The notes: generated by a model from the letters alone, not told the origin. Positions 23,787-32,591 are shown, numbered from the stretch's first letter. The stretch: DNA of 33,951 bases from an uncultured Treponema sp. (GCA_905372265.1 CAJPOL010000006.1:1-33951); one strand, 5' to 3'. Numbers and translations are program-made.

Positions 23787-25547
23787 TTAAAATGCCGCAT
23801 CCGTTGCACAGGTGTCGGTTTTTGTTTTGAGTGTATTTATGAACGCATCAAGACTCATATTTTTTTGCTCGCCCTTTAGAAGCCGTGCCGTAACACTGTT
23901 TTCCGCTGTTTCTTTTTCGCCTACAATAAGCTGATACGGTATCTTCTGTTCCTGATATTTCCGTATCTTTGCATTCATACGGTCGCTACCGGTATCGGCT
24001 TCAACACGGAAGCCTGCACGGGCAATTTTTTCGGCGACTTGCAGCGCATAGTTGTTACATGCCGGCGCAACGGGAACAACCACCGCTTGCACCGGAGCAA
24101 GCCACGGCGGCAAGAAACCGCTGTAGTGTTCAAGTACGATACCGATAAAACGCTCAAGAGAACCGAGCGCCGCACGGTGCAGCATGACGGGTGTGTGTTT
24201 TTTGTTATCTTCGCCGATATATTCCGCATTGAGCCGTTCTTCGGACGGAAGCTGATAGTCCGCTTGAATGGTACCGCACTGCCATTCCCGTCCGAGCGCA
24301 TCAATAAGCGTAAACTCCAGTTTCGGCCCGTAAAAGGCGCCTTCTCCGGGCGCAATCTCATATTTGAGCTTAGCTACCGCACATGCCTCGGCTAATGCTT
24401 TTTCAGCGCGGTCCCATGTAGCATCGTCTCCTACCCGTTGTTCGGGACGGGTTGAAAATTTAACAAGGATATGATCAGGATCAAACCCGAAATCTTTATA
24501 TAAGTTCTTCAATAAGGCGCAAAATTTCGTTACTTCGGATGAAATCTGTTCTTCAGTACAAAAAATATGCGCATCATCCTGTACAAATCCGCGTACCCTC
24601 ATAATACCGTGCAGAGAACCTGACGGCTCATCTCGGGTACAAGCGCCGAATTCGGCAAGCCGTAACGGTAAGTCTCGGTAGCTTTTTATTCCCTGTTTGA
24701 ATATTTCAACATGACCGGGACAATTCATCGGTTTAAGGGCGAATATCCGTTTTTCGCTTTCCGTTATGAACATATTGTCGCGATATTTTTCCCAGTGTCC
24801 CGACCGTTCCCACAGTGTGCGCGGCATGACAAAAGGCGTTTTGACCTCAAAGTACCCGTCCTCTTGGACTTTCCGCCGTATATGGTTTTGAATGGTCAAA
24901 TAGAGAGTCCAGCCTTTTGGATGCCAAAATATCTGACCGGGATTTTCATCTTCAATATGAAATAAATCAAGCATCCGTCCGATTTTCCGATGATCACTCT
25001 TATCGGCATTCTCAAGCATTTGCAAATAATTTTGCAAATCGTCGGGCTTTTCCCATGCGGTACCGTATATGCGGGTCAACATCGGCCGTTTCTCGTCCCC
25101 GCGCCAATAAGCGCCGGCGATCTTCATCAGCTTAACGCTTTGCGCATTAATTTCTTTTGAATTTGAAACATGCGGCCCCTTACATAAATCGACAAAATTG
25201 CCGGAATGATATATCGAAATTTCTTCATTTTCAGGTAAGTCATTGATCAATTCGCATTTAAACGGTTGATCCTTAAACAGTTCAAGCGCTTGCGTTTTAG
25301 TGAGTGTTTCTTTTACAAAATCATGAGGTGTACTTAAAATACGGCGCATCTCTTTTTCGATGCGGGGCAGATCATCCTGAGTGATCGCTGCGGGGAGTTC
25401 AAAATCATAATAAAACCCGTTTTCAACAGCAGGGCCGATCGCGACCTTTGTTCCGGGAAATAGGTTTGTAACCGCTTCAGCCATGATGTGAGCGGCGCTG
25501 TGTCTAATAAGCGGTAATTTTTCCGATTCTTTTGCTTTTTTTTCCAT
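23787..25547 (-). CDS. thrS: threonyl-tRNA synthetase, TGS-less form
   Basis: The enzyme charges tRNA-Thr in the cytoplasm. The 586-residue protein starts almost directly with the editing domain: HSAAH (H16, H20) and CKGPH (C122, H126) form its site. The class II catalytic core follows, with zinc ligands C276 (MNCPGH), H327 (DDAHIF) and the later His of MLHRAALGS. Motif 2 lies around RVRGFVQDDAHIF, motif 3 around GSLERFIGIVLEH, and the anticodon domain occupies about the last 110 residues. The N-terminal TGS domain of the 640-residue bacterial type is absent. GGGAG six bases before the ATG supports the start, so this is not a mis-set start. It follows pckG on the same strand. Confidence 0.95.
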   Translation of the reverse strand: MEKKAKESEKLPLIRHSAAHIMAEAVTNLFPGTKVAIGPAVENGFYYDFELPAAITQDDLPRIEKEMRRILSTPHDFVKETLTKTQALELFKDQPFKCELINDLPENEEISIYHSGNFVDLCKGPHVSNSKEINAQSVKLMKIAGAYWRGDEKRPMLTRIYGTAWEKPDDLQNYLQMLENADKSDHRKIGRMLDLFHIEDENPGQIFWHPKGWTLYLTIQNHIRRKVQEDGYFEVKTPFVMPRTLWERSGHWEKYRDNMFITESEKRIFALKPMNCPGHVEIFKQGIKSYRDLPLRLAEFGACTRDEPSGSLHGIMRVRGFVQDDAHIFCTEEQISSEVTKFCALLKNLYKDFGFDPDHILVKFSTRPEQRVGDDATWDRAEKALAEACAVAKLKYEIAPGEGAFYGPKLEFTLIDALGREWQCGTIQADYQLPSEERLNAEYIGEDNKKHTPVMLHRAALGSLERFIGIVLEHYSGFLPPWLAPVQAVVVPVAPACNNYALQVAEKIARAGFRVEADTGSDRMNAKIRKYQEQKIPYQLIVGEKETAENSVTARLLKGEQKNMSLDAFINTLKTKTDTCATDAAF

Positions 25548-25579
25548 AATAATCTCCCGATTTATTCATGCAGAGCGTT

Positions 25580-25620
25580 TACTACGGCCGGCGATACCGC
25601 CTGCCGTAGTACATTTTTTT
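25580..25620 (+). terminator. hairpin plus T-run oriented against both flanking genes
   Basis: TACTACGGC (25580-25588) pairs perfectly with GCCGTAGTA (25603-25611), with an inner GGC/GCC, and is followed on the plus strand by CA and a T-run (25613-25620). Both neighbours (pckG and thrS) are on the minus strand, where the hairpin is preceded by A residues and not followed by T. It could stop antisense transcripts or stabilise the 3' end of pckG mRNA. Confidence 0.55.
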
Positions 25621-25634
25621 TATTTGTCCGGCGT

Positions 25635-27455
25635 TTAGCCTAAGCGTTTCTCAAGCGTATTCAGCGCTTCAGTCAGCTCTTTCGGCAGCTTATTGCCGAA
25701 CTTGGGATAGTGATTTTCACGGATATCCGCAATTTCTTTTTTCCAGCCTTCAACATCAACTGAAAGAATATCGCGCATTTGCTCCTTTGAAACATCCAGT
25801 CCATCGGTATTGATAGCTCCTTCTTTCGGCATCCATCCGATAGAGGTCTCGACAGCATTATCTTTTCCGTCGCAGCGGTCGAATATCCACGCAAGTACGC
25901 GGCTGTTTTCACCGTAGCCCGGCCAGATAAAGTTACCGTCGGCATCCTTCCTGAACCAGTTTACATAGAAGATTTTAGGCAATTTGTCTTGAGTCGTCTT
26001 CTTACCGATGTTAATCCAGTGTTTGAAGTAGTCGCCCATATGGTATCCGCAGAAAGGAAGCATTGCGAACGGATCGCGGCGGATGCTTCCGACTTTTAAG
26101 TCAAGCGCTGCCGCAGTGATTTCCGATCCGACAATCGAACCGAGGAATACGCCGTGGTTCCAGTCGCGGGACTGATGCACAAGCGGAATTGTGCTGGGGC
26201 GGCGTCCGCCGAACAAAAAGGCGGAAATCGGAACCCCGTTCGGGTCTTCCCATTCTTTCGCAACAACGGGACACTGCTTTGCCGGTGCGGTAAAGCGGGC
26301 GTTCGGATGTGCAAATTCTTCACCTTTAGGACTCTTATCCTTGGGCAAGGCATCACGAGTCTTTCCTTTCCAATCAAGCAGCTTGCCTTTTGCAGGATAG
26401 CCGATCTGTTCCCACCAAATATCGCCGTCTTCAGTAAGCGCACAGTTGGTAAATATGGTATTTTCTTTGATTGATTCCATTGCATTCTTATTGGAATGAT
26501 CGGAAGTTCCCGGCGCTACGCCGAAAAAGCCCGCTTCGGGATTGATCGCATATAACCTGCCGTCCTTGCCGAACTTCATCCATGCAATATCGTCTCCAAC
26601 CGTTTCTACTTTCCATCCGGGAACAGTCGGAATCAGCATTGCTAAGTTCGTTTTACCGCATGCCGACGGGAACGCGCCGGTAATATACTTTGATTTTCCT
26701 TCAGGATTGGTGATTTTTAAGATGAGCATGTGTTCGGCAAGCCAGCCTTCATCGCGCGCAAGCACCGATGCAATACGGAGTGCAAAACACTTTTTGCCGA
26801 GAAGAGCGTTCCCGCCGTATCCTGAACCGTATGACCAGATGAGGCGTTCTTCGGGGAAATGAGAGATATACTTATTTTCCATAGGAGCGCACGGCCACAC
26901 GCCGTTATCCTTTTCTCCTGCTGCAAGCGGCTTTCCTACCGAGTGGAGACACGGAACAAATTCACCGTCGGCGCCGAGTACATCCAATACTTTTGAACCG
27001 ACTCGGGTCATAATGTGCATATTGCATACAACGTATTCGGAATCGGTTAATTCAATACCAACCTTCGCAATATCCGATCCGACCGGTCCCATTGAAAAAG
27101 GAATGACATAGAGGGTTCTGCCTTTCATGCAGCCTTTATATAAAGCGCTCATTGTTTTTTTCAACTCTACCGGATCTGTCCAGTGATTGGTCGGACCTGC
27201 ATCGTCTTCTTTTTTTGAAGCAATGAATGTCCTGCTTTCTACACGGGCGACGTCCGACGGATCCGAACGGAATAGAAAACTGTTCTTCCGCTTTTTTAAG
27301 GGGGTTGCCAGTTTTACGTCAACAAGTTTCTGCATTAACCGGTCATACTCTTCCGTTGAGCCGTCGCATACATACACACTGTCAGGCGTACACAAATCAA
27401 CAACTTCGTTTACCCATTTTAGGGCGCGGGCATGTTTGAGCGCATCTATCTTCAT
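25635..27455 (-). CDS. pckG: phosphoenolpyruvate carboxykinase (GTP)
   Basis: PEPCK interconverts oxaloacetate and PEP with GTP/GDP. In fermentative spirochetes it probably runs toward oxaloacetate or replenishes PEP. The 606-residue size and the motif FPSACGKTNLAML (P-loop with reactive C266) mark the GTP family, not the shorter ATP type. An open frame extends to 27674, but AGAGGAG five bases before the ATG at 27455 and the normal family length fix the start. The extension has no PEPCK similarity and would run through the promoter. thrS follows after 87 bases. Confidence 0.96.
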   Translation of the reverse strand: MKIDALKHARALKWVNEVVDLCTPDSVYVCDGSTEEYDRLMQKLVDVKLATPLKKRKNSFLFRSDPSDVARVESRTFIASKKEDDAGPTNHWTDPVELKKTMSALYKGCMKGRTLYVIPFSMGPVGSDIAKVGIELTDSEYVVCNMHIMTRVGSKVLDVLGADGEFVPCLHSVGKPLAAGEKDNGVWPCAPMENKYISHFPEERLIWSYGSGYGGNALLGKKCFALRIASVLARDEGWLAEHMLILKITNPEGKSKYITGAFPSACGKTNLAMLIPTVPGWKVETVGDDIAWMKFGKDGRLYAINPEAGFFGVAPGTSDHSNKNAMESIKENTIFTNCALTEDGDIWWEQIGYPAKGKLLDWKGKTRDALPKDKSPKGEEFAHPNARFTAPAKQCPVVAKEWEDPNGVPISAFLFGGRRPSTIPLVHQSRDWNHGVFLGSIVGSEITAAALDLKVGSIRRDPFAMLPFCGYHMGDYFKHWINIGKKTTQDKLPKIFYVNWFRKDADGNFIWPGYGENSRVLAWIFDRCDGKDNAVETSIGWMPKEGAINTDGLDVSKEQMRDILSVDVEGWKKEIADIRENHYPKFGNKLPKELTEALNTLEKRLG

Positions 27456-27554
27456 AGTTTCTCCTCTAATATGCGGAACAAACGTATCATACGCATTAAG
27501 AACAATTTCAATTGCTGTTCCGTGCCGATTGCATTCTTTTCCGCATGTTGCTTT

Positions 27555-27583
27555 ATAATAGTTAAAATATCGAATTTTTGCAA
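27555..27583 (-). promoter_or_regulatory. promoter of pckG
   Basis: On the minus strand TTGCAA (27583-27578) and TATTAT (27560-27555) have a 17-base spacer. A leader of about 90 bases ends in AGAGGAG before the ATG at 27455. TTGCAA is its own complement and lies 16 bases upstream of the divergent TATAAT, so both promoters may share that box. Confidence 0.6.
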
Positions 27584-27595
27584 GCGACATTCTCT

Positions 27596-27604
27596 TGATA
27601 TAAT
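27596..27604 (+). promoter_or_regulatory. extended -10 promoter of the SPFH-like gene
   Basis: TG-A-TATAAT (27596-27604) is the same extended -10 as in front of tamB. Transcription should begin near 27611. That excludes the first in-frame ATG (27610) and favours the ATG at 27619 or, better, 27631. Confidence 0.55.
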
Positions 27605-27630
27605 TTGCAATGACGGTTATGCTGGAAACT

Positions 27631-28497
27631 ATGAAAACTTTTCGTAACATTTTTGTGCTGACAATTCTTGCCATAGGCTGTATCGCCGTACTCTTTTTTC
27701 TAGGCTGGGTACAATATGCGATTCCTGCCGGAAAATACGGTGTATTACTGTCAAAATCAGGAGGCTATCACCGGCAGGCTCTTGTGCCGGGAACCGTTAC
27801 GTGGCGGTGGGAACGGTTACTACCGACTAACGCCCGTATTCTTGTGTTTGATCTTGCACCGCGTCGGATACAGTATACGATTGAAGGCTCTTTACCGCTT
27901 GCGGATCAGTACAGTAAAATCCTCAATACAAAGGATACTTTTTCGTGGTCGTTTTCAGCGGAGGCATTGGTAAATCTTAAACCGGAACAGCTGGTCGATA
28001 CGGTTTCAAAGAATAAGCTGCAAACGCAAGAAGAACTTGACACGTACAGCGATTCTCACATACAAGCGCTTTTACAGACTATCATGCATCGGTATATCAG
28101 CGAATTGATGGATGACCCTTATGAATATCAGCGCATTAAAACCGATTATCATGCTTTTTCGGAAAAAATAAAAAAAGAGTTGGAGAAAGCCGTGGAAACT
28201 GATTTTTCGGTTGCGGCTGTTACGTTATCAAAAATAACCGTTCCCGATTTACATACTTATAAGATTGCAGAACAGGCGTACACTATTTATGAACAGCAGC
28301 GGGAAATGCTGCTTGCAGAGACGGCGGCAAAAGAGGCAGCTTATGCAGCTTCGGAACAATTTCAGATTGAACGGTTGACGAGATGGGGTGAGTTTTTAGA
28401 AAAATATCCGCGTATTTTAGAACTGATCGCCGTTGCTCAAAAAGATTCAAAGGCGACGCTTGAAGCATTGCAAACCTTAAATAAAAAAGAACCGTGA
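27631..28497 (+). CDS. membrane-anchored SPFH/band-7-like protein
   Basis: The 288-residue protein starts with a transmembrane anchor (about residues 5-25, IFVLTILAIGCIAVLFFLGW). A sequence like the opening of SPFH (prohibitin/stomatin/HflK) domains follows: AIPAGKYGVLLSKSGGY...LVPGT, then beta strands, an alpha-rich middle, and a Glu/Ala/Lys-rich helix (AETAAKEAAYAASEQFQIE). Such proteins scaffold membrane proteases or lipid microdomains, with most of the chain on one side of the membrane. The family call is by pattern only and moderate. I prefer the ATG at 27631, preceded by GGAAA and giving a basic MKTF start; 27610 and 27619 are alternatives. It is divergent from pckG and stands alone. 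Confidence 0.55.
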   Translation: MKTFRNIFVLTILAIGCIAVLFFLGWVQYAIPAGKYGVLLSKSGGYHRQALVPGTVTWRWERLLPTNARILVFDLAPRRIQYTIEGSLPLADQYSKILNTKDTFSWSFSAEALVNLKPEQLVDTVSKNKLQTQEELDTYSDSHIQALLQTIMHRYISELMDDPYEYQRIKTDYHAFSEKIKKELEKAVETDFSVAAVTLSKITVPDLHTYKIAEQAYTIYEQQREMLLAETAAKEAAYAASEQFQIERLTRWGEFLEKYPRILELIAVAQKDSKATLEALQTLNKKEP

Positions 28498-28517
28498 TAG
28501 GGCTAAAACAATGGATC

Positions 28518-28548
28518 ACCCCGATGCAGAGCGCCGGGGTTGTTTATT
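28518..28548 (+). terminator. probable terminator after the SPFH-like gene
   Basis: ACCCCG (28518-28523) pairs with CGGGGT (28535-28540) across an 11-base loop, followed by T-rich TGTTTATT. It lies 20 bases past the stop, between convergent genes. The stem is short, so efficiency is uncertain. Confidence 0.5.
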
Positions 28549-28584
28549 CGCTGAATACCACGTTTTCGATGAAGATAAATTGTT

Positions 28585-29970
28585 CTATGTCTGCCCGGTC
28601 GTCAAATTTTTAACCCACCGTTCTTTTTTGAGCTGATACGCTGCGATTATCAGTTTTAAAAAATCGCTGAGTTTAACCAATCCGAACATCGCTACGGGTG
28701 AAAGAGACGTGTAAAAGGTAAGAACATACATACCCGGTAAAAAAACAAGCAAATTAACGCTTATATCGACCCATGCGCCAAGCAGCGCATCTCCTCCCGC
28801 CCTCGAAACGGCAAATTGCGTATTAAGATATGACCAAAGCGGCATGTACAACGCTATCACCCATACCAGATTCCGTGTAATAGTATGCGAGGCTGGTGAA
28901 AGCTGAATAAATACAAATGGAATGAGGATGACGGAACAGGCTTCGCAGATACCGATAAAAATACCGAAAACAAAAAAACCGCTTAAAAAGTAACGCGCTT
29001 GCTTGCGGGCTTCGGCAAGTTTATTCTGCCCAAGCGTACCGCCCAATATAATACGCACACAGGTAAAAATCACAGGAAAAATCAAAAAGAAAATATTGGC
29101 AATCGTCCATCCAGCAGCCATACCGGCAACAACTTCCGCGCCGCCTCGGCTGTTATAGAGTGCAGCGACAACCGTTTCGGTAGCGACCCACGAAATATCG
29201 GAAGCAAAGACAAACCCGAGTTTTTTAATCATCTGTTTAAAAAGCGATAACCGGATGCGCAAAATCGATAAAAATCGCGTATAAAACACCGGCCGCTTCA
29301 GTTTGACATAGAGTACCAGCATCCCAAGCTCTGCAAGGCGGGCTCCAAGCGTGGCATACGCGGCGCCTTCCACTTCAAGGCGCGGAGCGCCGAAATTCCC
29401 ATAGATCAGGATATAGTTTCCGCATGTATTCAGCAGCGTTGAAATCAGCGTTGCGTACATGATGACTTTGACCTTTCCTATATCGCGCAAGGAAGAAGAC
29501 AGCGCTGATGAGAGGGCTATCGGAATAAATGTAAGAAGAATGATACGGAGATACCGCTGCCCTTCTCCTACAATTTCAGCCTCTTGACGGTTCCCTTTGA
29601 CCAAAAAGCCGAGTATTGTTTGGGAGAAAAACAGAGAAAAGAGCAGAAAGATAATACCGCATACCAGCATCATCAGCTGTTTAAACCGATATGTCTGCTG
29701 CATTCCTTTTACATCTCCTGCTCCATTGAACTGAGCCATGAACATCCCGCCTGTTTCGGCAAATGTTCCGATTGTTACCAAGAATAAGAAGACAAATTGA
29801 TTGGAGATATTAACGGCGCTCATTTTTATATCGCCTAAACCGCCTACCATAAAATTATCGATCAGCGATATAAGACTCTGCACAAAGGTCTGAATCATAA
29901 CCGGAACGGCAAACGAGAGCGCTTTCTTATAAAAATGCAGAGGGCCGAAAACGGCTATTTTTAATTTCAT
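28585..29970 (-). CDS. MATE-family efflux transporter
   Basis: This polytopic inner-membrane protein of 461 residues has about 12 hydrophobic segments in two similar halves, the MATE layout. It begins with KKALSFAVPVMIQTFVQSLI, continues SLIDNFMVGGLGDIKMSAVN, and the second half repeats the motif around GMAAGWTIANIFFLIF. MATE transporters export drugs or metabolites with a Na+ or H+ gradient; some relatives flip lipid-linked or polysaccharide substrates. It begins 7 bases after the stop of the lipoprotein gene at 29978-31084, so the two are co-transcribed. No Shine-Dalgarno is obvious. The substrate is unknown. Confidence 0.9.
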   Translation of the reverse strand: MKLKIAVFGPLHFYKKALSFAVPVMIQTFVQSLISLIDNFMVGGLGDIKMSAVNISNQFVFLFLVTIGTFAETGGMFMAQFNGAGDVKGMQQTYRFKQLMMLVCGIIFLLFSLFFSQTILGFLVKGNRQEAEIVGEGQRYLRIILLTFIPIALSSALSSSLRDIGKVKVIMYATLISTLLNTCGNYILIYGNFGAPRLEVEGAAYATLGARLAELGMLVLYVKLKRPVFYTRFLSILRIRLSLFKQMIKKLGFVFASDISWVATETVVAALYNSRGGAEVVAGMAAGWTIANIFFLIFPVIFTCVRIILGGTLGQNKLAEARKQARYFLSGFFVFGIFIGICEACSVILIPFVFIQLSPASHTITRNLVWVIALYMPLWSYLNTQFAVSRAGGDALLGAWVDISVNLLVFLPGMYVLTFYTSLSPVAMFGLVKLSDFLKLIIAAYQLKKERWVKNLTTGQT

Positions 29971-29977
29971 CTATTTA

Positions 29978-31084
29978 TTAAAAACCGTAATTAACGGCAT
30001 CGGCAATAATTGTTTCTCCGAGTGTAGTACGGGCACGGGAAATCGCAAGGTCTTTTGTCTTTGCTTCTGCAGTATATTCAAATACACGGTGATCCGTTAT
30101 TTTCGCTTGCTGGAAGTTCCATACCGAAATATCAGCCCGGATAGTACACGCAAATATATTATCCGCTTTCTGTTCTACCATTATACGGGTTTTTCCGAAA
30201 ATAAAGCGGGTGATGATTGAACCGATTTTTGCAGCCGCTGCATTGATAACTTTTGCAGGGTCTTCGTCAGCAAGCTCACTGTATTCATCAAGCCCAATCC
30301 GTCCAAACCCGCGCCTCATCAAACCGGCCAGAACTCGAGTCGCCGTTATGTTATTCGAAAAAACCGGCTTATTATTTTGATCAAAATCAAGTATCGAAAT
30401 AATCGTTGCGATCTTTTTTTCGGCCGTCGCTGCTTTGAACGGGAAAACCGCCTGCGGGAACTCCGCGGCTATAAACTGAGGGTACGTCTCGCTGTGCTTC
30501 AGCCGGAACACCAGCTCGCTGCTGATAGGTTTTGCAGGAACAGGCGGCGTAACGGAAACCTCGCCTGACGCATCCGTTGTTACCATCTCTGTTTTTGTAA
30601 TCCAATTTCCCGCCGCATCCAATGCCGGATAGGAAACGCTCAGCGGAAAGAGCGGTACCGGCGTCAGCTGATCAGCGTCAATTGATACAAGCCGTACCGA
30701 AAAAGGGTGGTTAAACGGTTTGCCGGCACTTTCCGCAGTAGGAGCGGTCAGCGGCTCAAGCCGTAAGCTGTTCAGCATTGGTTTGACGGCTTCATAGGCA
30801 TCTGTAAGCAGCGCTGTCTGTTCGTTGCCGGCAGTCATTTTTGCAATATGCTCAAAAAGCTCAAAGGTGTTATGGATATCATGAGCGGCAGCAGTTTCTT
30901 TCAACTCGGCTATCAAAGTTTCTATTTTCCGTGTAAGCGATAACTGCTCATGATCGGGCTGCCGTATCTCGTCCGGCTGAACGCTCATGCGCATCGGTTG
31001 CGGTTTCTGTACGGAACCCGATGTGCAGGAAAAACAGAGTATTGATAAACAAGAAAAAAAGATTGGATATCCGATATGTCGCAT
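29978..31084 (-). CDS. lipoprotein of unknown function
   Basis: The 368-residue protein has a lipoprotein signal with the relaxed spirochetal lipobox ILCFSC (C20). The mature part has a Pro/Gln-rich linker and a helical region (about 45-110). A beta-rich middle, including TTDASGEVSVTPP, resembles a carboxypeptidase-regulatory fold. A C-terminal stretch, with AISRARTTLGETIIADAVNYG at its end, recalls FlgO/LPP20-like lipoproteins. I cannot name the family. AGAGG with a 5-base spacer selects the ATG at 31084 over the GTG six bases upstream. The MATE gene follows on the same transcript. Localisation is periplasmic face of a membrane or cell surface. Confidence 0.75.
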   Translation of the reverse strand: MRHIGYPIFFSCLSILCFSCTSGSVQKPQPMRMSVQPDEIRQPDHEQLSLTRKIETLIAELKETAAAHDIHNTFELFEHIAKMTAGNEQTALLTDAYEAVKPMLNSLRLEPLTAPTAESAGKPFNHPFSVRLVSIDADQLTPVPLFPLSVSYPALDAAGNWITKTEMVTTDASGEVSVTPPVPAKPISSELVFRLKHSETYPQFIAAEFPQAVFPFKAATAEKKIATIISILDFDQNNKPVFSNNITATRVLAGLMRRGFGRIGLDEYSELADEDPAKVINAAAAKIGSIITRFIFGKTRIMVEQKADNIFACTIRADISVWNFQQAKITDHRVFEYTAEAKTKDLAISRARTTLGETIIADAVNYGF

Positions 31085-31120
31085 AAGCACCTCTTCGGCA
31101 TATAAATTAAGCCGTATATA

Positions 31121-31132
31121 TATCGGCCGATA
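31121..31132. promoter_or_regulatory. 12-bp perfect palindrome between divergent genes
   Basis: TATCGGCCGATA is self-complementary and adjoins TATATATA, 37 bases upstream of the lipoprotein ATG. It may be an operator in the lipoprotein promoter. No convincing -35/-10 pair was found for either neighbour. Confidence 0.3.
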
Positions 31133-31248
31133 ATGCTAAATCCTTGAGAATATGAGCGATCCCCATAAAACCGGCCGTATTCCGATTAAGCGCCCTCTTC
31201 CATCTGTCGATACTGAAACGGAAAAACTTGAAAAAGAGGGGCAGCGCA

Positions 31249-31677
31249 ATGAAATTATATCTATTTTCAATTATTCCCGTAATCATCGCGGCGGTAGTTT
31301 TTGCTCTATGCGCCTTTGCGTTCGGCGTACTGTTCGGCAAGCTGACTGCGCGCAAGCATTTGCATAAAGAGATTACCGCAGCCCGTACCGATGCGGTAAA
31401 GCGTTCCCGCGCCGTATTAAACGGACAGATTTCGGAACAACTTGCCGCTTTTTTCCCCGATTTTCCGGCAGACCCTACGGAAATCCGTTTTATCGGGAAA
31501 CCCGTTGACTTCATCGCATTTTCAGGTTCTTCCGCCGGAACGGTAGACGAAATTCTTTTTATCGAAGTAAAAACAGGCGGTTCTGCGCTGACGAAAATAG
31601 AGCGTTCGCTCAGAGATGCTGTAGCGCAAAAAAGAATCCGGTACTGTGAATACCGGATTCCAGACGGACATTGCTAA
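31249..31677 (+). CDS. membrane-anchored Holliday-junction-resolvase-related nuclease-like protein
   Basis: The 142-residue protein starts with a transmembrane helix (about residues 4-28, LYLFSIIPVIIAAVVFALCA). A basic, helical linker follows, then a restriction-endonuclease-like core containing FIGKPVDFIAFSG (Asp) and EILFIEVKTGGSALTKIERS (E-V-K), the D...E-x-K pattern of the Endonuc_Holl family related to archaeal Hjc. The catalytic-type residues are present, but biochemical activity of this family is not established to my knowledge. GAGGGG eight bases before fixes the ATG at 31249; an earlier ATG at 31228 lacks a site. Its last codons contain the terminator of the opposing sigma gene. Confidence 0.75.
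   Translation: MKLYLFSIIPVIIAAVVFALCAFAFGVLFGKLTARKHLHKEITAARTDAVKRSRAVLNGQISEQLAAFFPDFPADPTEIRFIGKPVDFIAFSGSSAGTVDEILFIEVKTGGSALTKIERSLRDAVAQKRIRYCEYRIPDGHC
31628..31660 (-). terminator. intrinsic terminator of the sigma gene, inside the opposing CDS
   Basis: GAATCCGGTA (31634-31643) and TACCGGATTC (31651-31660) form a perfect 10-bp stem with a 7-base loop. On the minus strand it is followed by a six-T run (31633-31628). It lies 44 bases past the sigma stop and within the C-terminal codons of the nuclease-like gene. Confidence 0.88.
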
Positions 31678-31704
31678 AGAATGCACAGCGGTACGCGCCG
31701 GTTC

Positions 31705-32565
31705 CTATGCAACAAAGCTGTCAAGCTCATGGAGGCGGCTAAGCGGCTGTAACCGTTCAAGCGCTTTTTTCTCAATTTGCCGAATGCGTTCTTTGGTCAG
31801 ATTAAAGCGCATCCCAACCTCCTTTAAAGACAGCTGTTCATATCCGTTTAATCCGAAACGGTAGCGGAGTACTTCCGCTTCCCGCTCCGTTAACGAGGCA
31901 AGCAGCGTATCGACGTGTTCGCGAAGATCACTGTCCACAGTATATTCATCCGGCAGCATGTATTGTGTATCTTCAATAAAATCACCGGCGCTGGCAGTTG
32001 CATTATCGCTGAATACCGGCGCATCCAACGACACCGGTTCACGGGCAACATTCACGATTGTCCGCACCATAGCCGGTTCTATACGGAGGTCGCGGGCAAT
32101 ATCGTTCAACTCCGCAGTCTCGGAACTGCTCTTTTCTATCAATTTTCGAGCTTTTTCAATTTGCACCAACTCATTTGCACGGTTCAGCGGCAGGCGGATC
32201 ATACGGGATTTTTCGCAAATTGCCTTTAAGATCGATTGACGGATCCACCACACGGCATACGAGATAAATTTATAGCCTTTATCAGGATCAAAACGGTCGG
32301 CGGCATTCATTAACCCGATATTGCCTTCGCTGATTAAATCCATGATGGGAATGTTTTTATGCTGATATTTTTTGGCAACGTTCACCACGAAACGCAAATT
32401 TGATTCAATCAGCACTTTTTTAGCATGTTCATCACCGGAAGCAGCAGCCTTTGCATAGCTCAGCTCTTGTTCAGCGGTTAAAAGCGGTATCTTATTTATT
32501 TCTTGTAAATAGGTAGCAAAAATATTATCATCCGTACGCAGGGACTGTTTCTTCGTTCTTTCCAT
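31705..32565 (-). CDS. sigma-70 family RNA polymerase sigma factor (small, group 2 type)
   Basis: The 286-residue factor has region 1.2 (FATYLQEINKIPLLTAEQE) and region 2 (NLRFVVNVAKKYQHKNIP, DLISEGNIGLMNAADRFDP, then YAVWWIRQSI). Region 3 and region 4 follow, with the helix-turn-helix LSLKEVGMRFNLTKERIRQI. It lacks region 1.1 and the large insert of the housekeeping RpoD, so it is a secondary sigma such as RpoS/SigA-like. AAGGAG nine bases before fixes the ATG at 32565; the longer frame to 32619 is not used. A structured leader (32592-32670) precedes it and a strong terminator follows. From memory, T. pallidum also places a sigma factor beside groES. Confidence 0.92.
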   Translation of the reverse strand: MERTKKQSLRTDDNIFATYLQEINKIPLLTAEQELSYAKAAASGDEHAKKVLIESNLRFVVNVAKKYQHKNIPIMDLISEGNIGLMNAADRFDPDKGYKFISYAVWWIRQSILKAICEKSRMIRLPLNRANELVQIEKARKLIEKSSSETAELNDIARDLRIEPAMVRTIVNVAREPVSLDAPVFSDNATASAGDFIEDTQYMLPDEYTVDSDLREHVDTLLASLTEREAEVLRYRFGLNGYEQLSLKEVGMRFNLTKERIRQIEKKALERLQPLSRLHELDSFVA

Positions 32566-32591
32566 AATGATAAACTCCTTAGGATGTAAAA

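Noticed and set aside
27456..27674. 73-residue N-terminal extension of PEPCK
   Set aside because: It contains the promoter and ribosome-binding site, has no family similarity, and would overlap the divergent gene.
31107..31514. 135-codon minus-strand frame opposite the nuclease-like gene
   Set aside because: The plus-strand protein has a ribosome-binding site, a transmembrane helix and a conserved nuclease motif; the antisense frame has none.
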